The translations under genes were made by a program, and so were the position numbers. 45,304 bases of DNA, taken from assembly GCA_944386475.1 (NCBI GenBank), contig CALXBH010000080.1, positions 1 to 45,304 on the forward strand. Direction: 5' to 3'. The notes under the pieces are model-generated. The model was not told where the DNA came from and searched no databases. It saw nothing but the letters and a program-made list of their open reading frames with translations. This document shows, piece by piece, positions 34,435 to 42,401 of the stretch (position 1 is its first letter; each line of letters opens with the position of its first letter). This DNA is from an uncultured Clostridia bacterium. GTDB lineage: Bacteria > Bacillota > Clostridia > Oscillospirales > Ruminococcaceae.

Positions 34435-35895
34435 ATGAAACGATGGCTTAGTTTACTGCTGGCCGGAGTGATGGCCTTTTCTTTAGCAGCCTGTAGTTCG
34501 GAATCACCTTCTCAGCAATCATCTGAACAAGAACAGGAACCATCATCAACGGTTAGTACAAATACAGCAGAAGAAATCCAGGCACCGGAAGGCTTCCTGC
34601 TGATTAAAGGCGGCACATTTGAAATGGGCAGCCCGGACAGCGAGGCATGGCGCAGTGCGGATGAAACCCAGCATTCCGTTACAGTCAGCGACTTTTATAT
34701 GAGCGCCTATGAGGTGACACAGCAGGAATATCAGGAGGTGATGGGCGATAATCCCAGTAATTTCTCCGGTGAAAACCTGCCGGTGGAAAATATCTCCTGG
34801 CTGGATGCGGTGGCCTACTGCAACGCCCGCAGCGAAAAGGAAGGACTTACCCCTGCATATACCATTGATGGAACCAGCGTGAGCTGGGATCGCAGCGCCA
34901 ATGGCTACCGGCTGCCCACTGAGGCGGAATGGGAATACGCCTGCCGCGCGGGAACTACTACGCCCTTTAATACAGAAACCTCCATCAGCGCGGAGGAGTC
35001 CAACTATTGGGGCGACTACCCCTATATGATTGAAGACAATTACTTTAACCAGGAAAACCTGGAAACACAGCCCGGCGTTTACCGTCAGACTACGGTGGAA
35101 GTGAACAGCTTTTCTTCCAACGCCTGGGGCCTTTACAACATGCACGGGAACGTGGGCGAATGGGTCTGGGATTATTACGGCGAGTACGGTACCGATGCCA
35201 AGACCGATCCTACCGGGCCGGAAGCCGGCACCCGGCGGGTATATCGCGGCGGCGGATGGAACGACTTTGCGAAAAATCTTCGCTCTGCTTACCGAGCAGC
35301 CTTGCCCCAGGAAAACAGCAACTATAATATCGGATTGCGGCTGGTGCGCAACGCTGTTGCCGGCTCCGGAAGCGTAGCCGGTTCTCAGACGAGCACCACA
35401 GGAAGCGGCGGCGGAAACGTCCTGATTGCCTATTTCTCCTGGGGAGGAAATACCAGAGGAATTGCAGAGGAAATCCAGCGGCAGACGGGAGCCGATTTGT
35501 TTGAAATTCAGCTGGTAGAGCCCTATTCTACCGATTACAATACCGTACTGGAACAGGCACAAAGGGATCAGAATGAACAGGCGCGGCCGGAACTTTCTGC
35601 TCATGTGGAGAACATGGAGCAGTATGATACGGTTATTCTGGGGTACCCCAACTGGTGGGCGTCCATCCCCATGCCGATTGCCTCTTTCCTGGAGAAATAT
35701 GATTTCTCCGGTAAAACTATTTTGCCCTTCTGCAGCCATGGAGGCGGCGGATTGGGACAAAGCCAAACCGCTATTGCCAAACTCGTTCCGGACGCCACTA
35801 TGGCAGAGGGACTTGCTATCAATTATTCAGGCGGCTCCGGTATGCCGGACGATGTGGCGGCATGGCTGGACGCCAATGGAATCGAGAGACAATAA
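34435..35895 (+). CDS. Lipoprotein fusion: SUMF1/FGE-like domain plus flavodoxin domain
   Basis: A 486-residue predicted lipoprotein (MKRWLSLLLAGVMAFSLAAC lipobox). Residues about 50-300 form a formylglycine-generating-enzyme-like domain: GGTFEMGSPDSEAWRSADE, YEVTQQEYQEVMG, YRLPTEAEWEYACRAG, MHGNVGEWVWDYYGEYG and RVYRGGGWNDFAKNLRSAYR. The copper-binding cysteines of true FGE, in the last block, are missing (N-D-F-A-K instead), so sulfatase activation is not expected. Residues about 325-486 are a flavodoxin: AYFSWGGNTRGIAEEIQR, GYPNWWASIPMPIASFLE, FCSHGGGGLG. Start ATG 34435 with GAGGTGG upstream (an upstream in-frame ATG at 34414 overlaps the previous stop). A domain fusion I have not met before. 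Confidence 0.9.
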   Translation: MKRWLSLLLAGVMAFSLAACSSESPSQQSSEQEQEPSSTVSTNTAEEIQAPEGFLLIKGGTFEMGSPDSEAWRSADETQHSVTVSDFYMSAYEVTQQEYQEVMGDNPSNFSGENLPVENISWLDAVAYCNARSEKEGLTPAYTIDGTSVSWDRSANGYRLPTEAEWEYACRAGTTTPFNTETSISAEESNYWGDYPYMIEDNYFNQENLETQPGVYRQTTVEVNSFSSNAWGLYNMHGNVGEWVWDYYGEYGTDAKTDPTGPEAGTRRVYRGGGWNDFAKNLRSAYRAALPQENSNYNIGLRLVRNAVAGSGSVAGSQTSTTGSGGGNVLIAYFSWGGNTRGIAEEIQRQTGADLFEIQLVEPYSTDYNTVLEQAQRDQNEQARPELSAHVENMEQYDTVILGYPNWWASIPMPIASFLEKYDFSGKTILPFCSHGGGGLGQSQTAIAKLVPDATMAEGLAINYSGGSGMPDDVAAWLDANGIERQ

Positions 35896-35932
35896 ACTGC
35901 AAACAACCATTATTTTCAGGAGGCCACGAATC

Positions 35933-36487
35933 ATGAAAAAGAACATCGGAAATACACTGGCTCTGTATCCCACACCCCTCGTGGTGGTTGGCGCCATGGT
36001 AAACGGGAAACCTAACTGGCTGCTGGTGGGGCATTTGGGCATTATGGGCCATGACCATGTGATGGTCAGTCTGGCAAAAGCTCATTATACCAATCAGGGG
36101 ATTAAGGAAAGCAAAAAGCTGTCCATCAATATTGTGGATGAAGCACTGCTTCCGAAGGCAGACCGTTCCGGCTGTGTCAGCGGCAGCAGGGAAGACAAAT
36201 CGGAGCTGTTTGCGTTCAGCATAAGCGAGGCAGGCGTTCCCATGATTACCGATGCACCGGTAGTGATGGAATGCAGTGTGGAAGATATTTACGAAACAAA
36301 AGGGTTCGACAACTTTATCTGCACCATCGACAGCACCTATGCAGAAGAAAATGTACTGACCGAAGACGGCAAACTGGATTACCGCACCTTAAAGCCTGTG
36401 TTGTTTGAGATGCCCACCTATGAGTACCTGAAAACCGGCGATGTTTTGGCCAAGTGCATGAGCTTTGGCAAGGGCAGACAGGCATAA
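35933..36487 (+). CDS. Flavin reductase (flavoredoxin-like) family protein
   Basis: A 184-residue cytoplasmic flavoprotein of the flavin reductase-like split-barrel family: it starts MKKNIGNTLALYPTPLVVVG and contains the FMN-binding strand LLVGHLGIMGHDHVMVSLAK, then KKLSINIVDEALL, a shape typical of flavoredoxins. It would bind FMN and pass electrons between NAD(P)H-linked enzymes and an acceptor. Start ATG 35933 with AGGAGG upstream; the frame continues upstream into the flavodoxin gene as a shadow. Fourth gene of the operon. Confidence 0.88.
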   Translation: MKKNIGNTLALYPTPLVVVGAMVNGKPNWLLVGHLGIMGHDHVMVSLAKAHYTNQGIKESKKLSINIVDEALLPKADRSGCVSGSREDKSELFAFSISEAGVPMITDAPVVMECSVEDIYETKGFDNFICTIDSTYAEENVLTEDGKLDYRTLKPVLFEMPTYEYLKTGDVLAKCMSFGKGRQA

Positions 36488-36522
36488 GCGGATCAAAAAC
36501 AAAAGTTGGGAGGAACAAACTG

Positions 36523-37569
36523 ATGCAATATACAAAACTCGGCAATTCGGAATTAAAGGTTTCCCGCATCTGTATGGGGTGCATGGGATTCGGCGACGCC
36601 AAAAACGGCCAGCACAGCTGGACCCTGGATGAGAAACATTCCCGCGAGATTATCAAGCATGGACTGGAATTGGGAGTCAACTTCTTTGACACCGCCATCG
36701 GATACCAGAGCGGCACCAGCGAGCAGTATCTGGGCCGGGCGCTCCGGGACTTTGCAAAGCGGGAGGATGTGGTGGTGGCTACCAAATTCCTGCCCCGCAC
36801 CCAGGAGGAGATCGCCGCCGGCATTACCGGCCAGCAGCATATTGAGCAGATGGTGAACACCAGCCTAAAGAATCTGGGGCTCGATTATATTGACCTGTAT
36901 ATCTATCACATGTGGGATTATGAAACGCCTCTCTATGATATTATGGAGGGGCTGGACCGGGTGGTAAAGGCGGGCAAGGTGCGGTATATCGGTATCTCCA
37001 ACTGTTTTGCCTATCAGCTGGCCAAGGCCAACGCCCTGGCGGAGAAAGAAGGCTTTCATAAATTCGTCTCCATCCAGGGGCATTACAACCTGATCTTCCG
37101 GGAGGAAGAGCGGGAGATGGCAAAGCTTTGCTATGAGGATAACATCGCCATGACCCCATACAGCGCTTTGGCGGGAGGGCGGCTCTCCAAGCACCCGGGG
37201 GAAACCTCCAAGCGCTTGGAGGAGGACAGCTATGCCAAATTCAAGTATGACGCTACCGCCGAACAGGACGCAGCCATTATCAGCAGAGTGGCAGAGCTGG
37301 CGGAAAAACGGAATGTCTCCATGACCGAGATTTCTTTGGCATGGCTGCTCACCAAAGTAACATCCCCAGTAGTAGGAGCTACCAAACTGCACCACATTGA
37401 GGGCGCGGCCAAAGCTGCGGAGCTTATCCTGACGCCGGAAGAGTGCGCCTATCTGGAAGAACCCTATATTCCTCATAAACTGGTGGGGGTCATGGCACAG
37501 AACACCCCCGCGGCTGCAAAAGAGCAGCATGTCTGGTCCACAGGCAGTCAGAAAATCGAGCAGGCGTAA
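36523..37569 (+). CDS. Aldo/keto reductase
   Basis: A 348-residue cytoplasmic NADPH-dependent aldehyde reductase. It begins MQYTKLGNSELKVSRICMGC, typical of the YajO/YghZ-like group. The catalytic tetrad is seen as Asp and Tyr in FFDTAIGYQSGTSEQYLG, Lys in VVVATKFLPR and His in DLYIYHMWD; the C-terminal NADPH site is VTSPVVGATKLHHIEGA. Start ATG 36523 with GGGAGG upstream. Fifth gene of the operon; it probably detoxifies reactive aldehydes or ketones together with the cupin and CMD proteins. Confidence 0.94.
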   Translation: MQYTKLGNSELKVSRICMGCMGFGDAKNGQHSWTLDEKHSREIIKHGLELGVNFFDTAIGYQSGTSEQYLGRALRDFAKREDVVVATKFLPRTQEEIAAGITGQQHIEQMVNTSLKNLGLDYIDLYIYHMWDYETPLYDIMEGLDRVVKAGKVRYIGISNCFAYQLAKANALAEKEGFHKFVSIQGHYNLIFREEEREMAKLCYEDNIAMTPYSALAGGRLSKHPGETSKRLEEDSYAKFKYDATAEQDAAIISRVAELAEKRNVSMTEISLAWLLTKVTSPVVGATKLHHIEGAAKAAELILTPEECAYLEEPYIPHKLVGVMAQNTPAAAKEQHVWSTGSQKIEQA

Positions 37570-37682
37570 GTCTATTTAAAGGCAGGCGGAGAAAGCTCGT
37601 TTAGTGGCGATAAAAGGCTTTCCCAAAATCTGGCCGGCAACGCGGAGATACGTATCGGACTTTGTAAAAGAGGGACACAGGA

Positions 37683-38582
37683 ATGGAAATTCTCAAACGA
37701 GAGCTTATTTATATCTGGTACTATTTCAGCGTCCAGTTGGAGCAGATATTCGGCTGGTGGGTGCTGGGTATGGTGATCGGTTCAGCGGTTTCTGTCTTTG
37801 CCAAAGATACGATTCACCGCGCCTTTCGTTCTTTACAGGGAAAACGGCTGGGGATTTTAGGGGTTGTGGCGGCCAGTGCCCTGGGAATCGCTTCGCCGCT
37901 GTGCATGTACGGCACTATCCCTATTGCTGCCTCTTTTTCCCGCGGAGGCATGAAGGATGACTGGCTGGCCGCGTTTATGATGTCCTCGATCCTGCTCAAC
38001 CCGCAGCTTATTATTTACAGTGCGGCGCTGGGGGGAACTGTCCTGACTGTGCGAATTGTTTCCTGTTTTCTCTGCGGCATCGCAGCCGGGTTGCTGATCC
38101 GTTTTTTTTACAAAGATAAGCCCTTTTTTAACTTCACTGGTTTTGACGAACCGAAAAGCCGGGACACCGATCCCAATCTTTTGGTGCGTTACCTGAAGAA
38201 TCTTTGGCGCAATGTAAAGGCCACCGGGCTTTATTTCTTTATTGGTGTGCTGCTTTCCGCCCTCTTTCAGCGGTATGTCCCTGCGGAAACGATGACAGCC
38301 CTGTTTGGCGGGAACGAAGCGCTGGGAGTCCTGATGGCGGCTACCATTGGCGTCCCCCTTTACGCCTGCGGCGGCGGGACCATCCCGCTGCTCCAGCAAT
38401 GGCTGTGGGATGGTATGAGTGTGGGAAGCGCCGCTTCCTTCATGCTCACCGGACCTTCCACCAAAATTACCAATTTGGGCGCTTTGAAAATTGTTTTAGG
38501 GATCAAGCGTTTCCTGTTATACTTAGCCTACATAATGGTATTTTCGCTGCTCACAGGGCTGATTGTCAATCTGATTAATTAA
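37683..38582 (+). CDS. YraQ/ArsP-type permease (UPF0718)
   Basis: A 299-residue membrane protein with about eight hydrophobic segments in two repeated halves. The half-signatures are ASPLCMYGTIPIAASFSRGG and GVPLYACGGGTIPLLQQWLW, each with a cysteine in a Pro/Gly-rich turn, as in the UPF0718 permeases. One branch, ArsP, exports organoarsenicals; the substrate of this protein cannot be told. It follows the aldo/keto reductase by 113 bases without a terminator, and GAGGG precedes the ATG. It could export a product of the operon's redox chemistry (inference). Confidence 0.87.
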   Translation: MEILKRELIYIWYYFSVQLEQIFGWWVLGMVIGSAVSVFAKDTIHRAFRSLQGKRLGILGVVAASALGIASPLCMYGTIPIAASFSRGGMKDDWLAAFMMSSILLNPQLIIYSAALGGTVLTVRIVSCFLCGIAAGLLIRFFYKDKPFFNFTGFDEPKSRDTDPNLLVRYLKNLWRNVKATGLYFFIGVLLSALFQRYVPAETMTALFGGNEALGVLMAATIGVPLYACGGGTIPLLQQWLWDGMSVGSAASFMLTGPSTKITNLGALKIVLGIKRFLLYLAYIMVFSLLTGLIVNLIN

Positions 38583-38605
38583 ATTTCATTTTGTTGGCGG
38601 TACAA

Positions 38606-38634
38606 TTGCTTTTTACGCATTGATAACCTATAAT
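38606..38634 (+). promoter_or_regulatory. Promoter of LysR 2
   Basis: TTGCTT at 38606-38611, 17 bases, TATAAT at 38629-38634; 43 bases upstream of the TTG start. The island box is absent. Confidence 0.65.
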
Positions 38635-38676
38635 GAGTAAGAAGAAAGGGAGGTTAGCACATAAGGAGGTATAAAT

Positions 38677-39570
38677 TTGGAAATTCGGGTCTTACGATAC
38701 TTCTTAGCTGTGGTGCGAGAAGAAAGCATCACAAAAGCCGCTGATCTGCTGCATATCACACAGCCCACCCTTAGCCGTCAGATTGCTCAGATGGAAGAAG
38801 AGATGGGTGTAAAGCTGTTTGACCGGGGTACGCGCAAGATTGTTCTGACTAATGAGGGACTTTTGCTGCGCCGGCGGGCAGAAGAAATTCTGGAGCTGGT
38901 GGATAAAACAGAACGGGAACTTTCTGAACAGGATGAAGCGGTGGAGGGGACCGTATCCATTGGATGCGGCGATCTTGCTGCCGTGCAGCTTTTACCGGAA
39001 CTAATTCGCTCTTTTTGTGAACGTTATCCCGCTGTGACATTCGACCTTTATACCGCTACTGCTGACCATATTAAAGACCGAATGGATCGCGGCCTAACGG
39101 ATATTGGACTATTATTAGAACCTGTTAATATGGAAAAATATGACTATCTTCGTTTTAATCAGCGGGAGCAATGGGTGGTTGTTATGCATCCGGATTCCCC
39201 TTTGGCAAAGCTGGAGCAAATTACGCCAAAAGATTTAAAAAATCTGCCGCTGATTCTTCCTCGAAGGCTAACCGTCAGGAGTGAACTTGCCCGATGGTTT
39301 GGGGATGATTTTGATAAACTAAACGTTTTGTTCACAGCAAACCTTCCGTCTAACAGCTCTATCATGGTGCATCATAAACTGGCGTATGCTATTGCGATCA
39401 AGGGTTCTGTCGCTTTTTGGGATAGGGAAAAAATTACCTACCGGCCATTATCTCCGGCATTGACAGCCACCAGTGTAATGGCGTGGAAACGCAAACAGCC
39501 ATTTGCTTTGGCTGCCGAAAAATTTATTGAATGTTGTAAATCCGCATTGTCCGATAGAGGAGAACAATAG
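38677..39570 (+). CDS. LysR-type transcriptional regulator 2
   Basis: A 297-residue LysR protein: MEIRVLRYFLAVVREESITK, then AADLLHITQPTLSRQIAQME for the helix-turn-helix, and an effector domain with VSIGCGDLAAVQLLPELIRS and GLTDIGLLLEPVNMEKYDY. The DNA-binding end is almost the same as in LysR 1, implying a shared or overlapping DNA site. TTG start 38677 with AAGGAGG 8 bases upstream. It is flanked by the six-gene flavodoxin unit and by flavodoxin lipoprotein 4. It is a leading candidate for the activator acting at the TAAGTATTAGACAT boxes. Confidence 0.94.
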   Translation: MEIRVLRYFLAVVREESITKAADLLHITQPTLSRQIAQMEEEMGVKLFDRGTRKIVLTNEGLLLRRRAEEILELVDKTERELSEQDEAVEGTVSIGCGDLAAVQLLPELIRSFCERYPAVTFDLYTATADHIKDRMDRGLTDIGLLLEPVNMEKYDYLRFNQREQWVVVMHPDSPLAKLEQITPKDLKNLPLILPRRLTVRSELARWFGDDFDKLNVLFTANLPSNSSIMVHHKLAYAIAIKGSVAFWDREKITYRPLSPALTATSVMAWKRKQPFALAAEKFIECCKSALSDRGEQ

Positions 39571-39590
39571 GTAAAACGACTGCAAAATAC

Positions 39591-39605
39591 ATGCTCATTG
39601 AGCAT
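39591..39605. promoter_or_regulatory. Perfect 15-bp palindrome between LysR 2 and flavodoxin 4
   Basis: ATGCTCATTGAGCAT is a 7-1-7 dyad, 17 bases upstream of the island box of promoter 5. It could be a regulator site, or a short hairpin ending the LysR 2 transcript. It is not found at the other boxes. Confidence 0.4.
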
Positions 39606-39621
39606 TTAATCCTATGAAAAC

Positions 39622-39657
39622 TAAGTATTAGACATGAGAATTCCCCTGATTTATAAT
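39622..39657 (+). promoter_or_regulatory. Island promoter 5 (TATTAGACAT box) for flavodoxin lipoprotein 4
   Basis: TAAGTATTAGACAT at 39622-39635 with -35 TAGACA (39629-39634), 17 bases, TATAAT (39652-39657). Confidence 0.87.
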
Positions 39658-39807
39658 GTAAGTGTACAGACGCTGCACTTGCATTATTTTTTTGCATTTT
39701 TTCAGAGCTTCTGAATGACGCTGCAAAAGGCAAGCTGCGGTATTTAGACGGGTGGATTCTTATCGATAAGATGAAACTGAAAGGAACAAAAAAGGAGACA
39801 TGATCCT

Positions 39808-40911
39808 ATGAAAAAAATGATCGTCCTTTTAATGACATTGGTAATGGCGGCTGCTATAACGGCGTGCCAGAGTCGGGAAGAACCATTACCAATAAGCAGC
39901 ACGCCATCCGCCAGCGAAAACGCGCCGGTGCTGGAGCCAAAAAGCAATGAGCCAGAGCCGGAAAGCAGCCATATTTTAATCGCCTATTTCTCTCTGGGGC
40001 GCAATGCAGAATATCCGGATGGCATTGACGCCAGCACCTCGGCCAGCCTTGTATTAGACGGGGAAGAAATGGTGGGAACCACGGAATATGTAGCTCGCTT
40101 GATACAGGACAATGTAGGCGGCGATCTGCATTCCATTGAAACAGTAGAGCCCTATTCTACGGAATTTGATGCCGTCGTGGATCAGAATCATGAGGAAATG
40201 AATGCCGGAACGATGCCGGAATTGAAGGAAAGCGATTTGGATACTGCGCAGTATGATACGGTATTTATCGGCTATCCGGTGTGGGCAACCAATGCGCCGC
40301 AGGCCATCTTTTCTTTTCTCTCCCAGTATGACCTGTCGGGAAAGACGGTCATCCCATTTTGCACCCACGATGGATATGGTGCGGGAAGCAGTTGCGGAGA
40401 CATTGCTGATGCTATTGACGGGGAAACGGCCGTATTAGATGGGCTGGCGATTGAAGCGCCGGACGTGCCCGGAGCGGCAGGCACGGTTGCCGAATGGCTG
40501 GGCAATATCGGAATGGAAGAACAGCCGGGCGATTCTATAGAAGCGGAGAAAACTGCTATTACGATTACCGTTGGCGACATGGTGCTGGATGGCGTTCTGT
40601 ATGATACCCCGTTGGCCGGTGAAATTCGGGAGTATTTTCCCCTGACAATTTCGATGGTTGGCTTTGGAGGCCGTGAATATTACGGGGGCGTAGACTTTTA
40701 TCCGGAAAACCTGGAAGGCGGTCAGACCACCTTTGAAAACGGCGACATCACTTACTGTGAATCGCACCATAATATGGCTGTTTTTTATGCACAGACGGAT
40801 GATCCCACCCTTTCGGTAGAGGTAATCCCGATTGGCAAAGTGACTTCTGATTTGGCGGTTTTTGACGAACTGCCCCGCAATGTGGATGTTACCTTTGCTC
40901 TGGCCGAATAA
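39808..40911 (+). CDS. Lipoprotein fusion: flavodoxin plus cyclophilin-like domain (flavodoxin lipoprotein 4)
   Basis: A 367-residue predicted lipoprotein (MKKMIVLLMTLVMAAAITAC lipobox ITAC). The flavodoxin domain spans about residues 52-235: AYFSLGRNAEYPDGIDAS with the insertion, then GTTEYVARLIQDNVGG, GYPVWATNAPQAIFSFLS and FCTHDGYGAGSSCG. The C-terminal 115 residues are a cyclophilin-like domain (ITITVGDMVLDGVLYDTPLA; GDITYCESHHNMAVFYAQTD). The fusion ties together two domain types that occur as separate genes elsewhere in the island. ATG 39808 with AAAGGAG upstream. It is monocistronic between island promoter 5 and a terminator, and its leader from the -10 to the ATG is about 150 bases long. 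Confidence 0.92.
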   Translation: MKKMIVLLMTLVMAAAITACQSREEPLPISSTPSASENAPVLEPKSNEPEPESSHILIAYFSLGRNAEYPDGIDASTSASLVLDGEEMVGTTEYVARLIQDNVGGDLHSIETVEPYSTEFDAVVDQNHEEMNAGTMPELKESDLDTAQYDTVFIGYPVWATNAPQAIFSFLSQYDLSGKTVIPFCTHDGYGAGSSCGDIADAIDGETAVLDGLAIEAPDVPGAAGTVAEWLGNIGMEEQPGDSIEAEKTAITITVGDMVLDGVLYDTPLAGEIREYFPLTISMVGFGGREYYGGVDFYPENLEGGQTTFENGDITYCESHHNMAVFYAQTDDPTLSVEVIPIGKVTSDLAVFDELPRNVDVTFALAE

Positions 40912-40946
40912 TCAAAAAAAGCGTCGCTAAACGAAATACGCCATAT

Positions 40947-40988
40947 AAAAACACTTGTGGCCGGATCGTATAGGCCGCAAGTGTTTTT
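40947..40988. terminator. Bidirectional terminator between flavodoxin 4 and the MATE gene
   Basis: AAAACACTTGTGGCC pairs with GGCCGCAAGTGTTTT (one G-U pair). There are T runs on the + strand and, reading the - strand, TTTTTATATGG, so it can serve both convergent units. Confidence 0.85.
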
Positions 40989-41030
40989 ATATATTCATAT
41001 ATAGATTTATCACCGAAAAAGCGCTGATTT

Positions 41031-42401
41031 TTAATCCTTGACGGAGATTTGTTCCAGTGCCTTTTTAAACTGAAAAGCGAAAAAGACAGCTGTAAAGGTA
41101 ACCGCAATAAAATCCGCCACCGGTTCTGCCATATAAACCGCTGTGGTCTTATCAGAGGAAAAAATCAACGGCATAATATAAATCAGCGGGATCAGCAGGA
41201 TAAACTTTCGCATAACCGCTACCAGAATGGAAGCTTTGGCGTTGCCGAGAGATGTAAAGGTCATCTGGCAGGCGACTTGAATACCGAACAATAACAGGCA
41301 GGCCATGTAAATGCGCAGAGCGGTTTTGGTAAATTCCATGAGCTCCGGAGAATTGGTGAACATGGCAGCAAATCCCTGGGGAAAGACCATGACGCACACC
41401 CACAGCACAGTGGAATAGATTAAGCTGGCTTTTAGCAGAAGCTTAAAGGCTGCTTTTACCCGTTCAGGATTGCGTGCGCCGTAATTGTAGCTGATAATGG
41501 GCTGTGCGCCCTGGCCTAAGCCTTGCAGCGGCAACATAGCAAACTGCATGACACTGGTCAGAATTGTCATAGCGCCCACGGCGATATCGCCGCCGTAGTT
41601 TTGCAGGGAAGAGTTAAAGCAGATAGAGATAACGCTTTCGCTGGCCTGCATGATGAAGGTAGAGAGGCCCAGTGCCAGACTGGGAAGGACAATTTCTGCT
41701 TGCAGCCTCAGGTTTTTCACCCGAAGTTTCAGGTGCGTCTTTTTGCCGCACAGGAAAAGCAGCACCCAGGCGCAGGACATAGCCTGCGAGATGATGGTAG
41801 CCCAAGCGGCTCCTGCCACTCCCATATGAAACCCAAAAATAAAGATAGGATCGAGGATAATATTGGCCACCGCGCCGATTAACACCGAAAGCATCCCCGT
41901 TTTGGCAAATCCCTGGGCTGTGATAAACGCGTTCATCCCCAAAGTCATCTGCACAAAAAGCGTGCCGATAGCATAGATGTTCATGTAATCCACGCCGTAT
42001 TCAATGGTATTTTCGCTGGCTCCAAACGCCATGAGAAAATCCCGGTTCCAGATTAACAGGGCTGCTGTTAAAAGGATTGATATAAGAAACTGAATGACAA
42101 AACAGTTACCCAGCGTTTTTTCGGCAGAATCGTGATCGCCTTTTCCCATGAAGATAGAAGCCCTCGGCGCTCCGCCGTAAGCGGCAAAGGCAGCAAACGC
42201 CGTGACAATCATAATCAGCGGCATACAGACCCCGACGCCGGTCAGCGCCGCTTCACCGATTTGCGGAATATGACCGATATAAATCCGGTCTACAATATTG
42301 TATAGCATGTTGATGATTTGCGCAGTTATGGTGGGAAGAGCCAGCTTTAAAAGAAGTTTTCCTACTGGTTCCGTTCCCAAAAAATCTTTATCGTCACTCA
42401 T
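41031..42401 (-). CDS. MATE-family multidrug efflux transporter
   Basis: A 456-residue membrane protein with about twelve segments and the MATE features: LALPTITAQIINMLYNIVDR at the start, a repeated half with FIMQASESVISICFNSSLQN, QGLGQGAQPIISYNYGARNP (the hallmark G-x-Q-P-I/L-x-x-Y/F-N-Y/F-G) and AMFTNSPELMEF. It would export cationic or hydrophobic compounds with Na+ or H+ exchange. Its ATG overlaps the 3' end of the MarR gene by 4 bases, so translation is coupled and the regulator likely controls it. Confidence 0.94.
   Translation of the reverse strand: MSDDKDFLGTEPVGKLLLKLALPTITAQIINMLYNIVDRIYIGHIPQIGEAALTGVGVCMPLIMIVTAFAAFAAYGGAPRASIFMGKGDHDSAEKTLGNCFVIQFLISILLTAALLIWNRDFLMAFGASENTIEYGVDYMNIYAIGTLFVQMTLGMNAFITAQGFAKTGMLSVLIGAVANIILDPIFIFGFHMGVAGAAWATIISQAMSCAWVLLFLCGKKTHLKLRVKNLRLQAEIVLPSLALGLSTFIMQASESVISICFNSSLQNYGGDIAVGAMTILTSVMQFAMLPLQGLGQGAQPIISYNYGARNPERVKAAFKLLLKASLIYSTVLWVCVMVFPQGFAAMFTNSPELMEFTKTALRIYMACLLLFGIQVACQMTFTSLGNAKASILVAVMRKFILLIPLIYIMPLIFSSDKTTAVYMAEPVADFIAVTFTAVFFAFQFKKALEQISVKD

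Noticed and set aside
34546..35766. 406-residue - strand frame opposite the SUMF1-flavodoxin gene
   Set aside because: No recognisable domains or start signal; the + strand frame has clear lipobox, SUMF1 and flavodoxin motifs.
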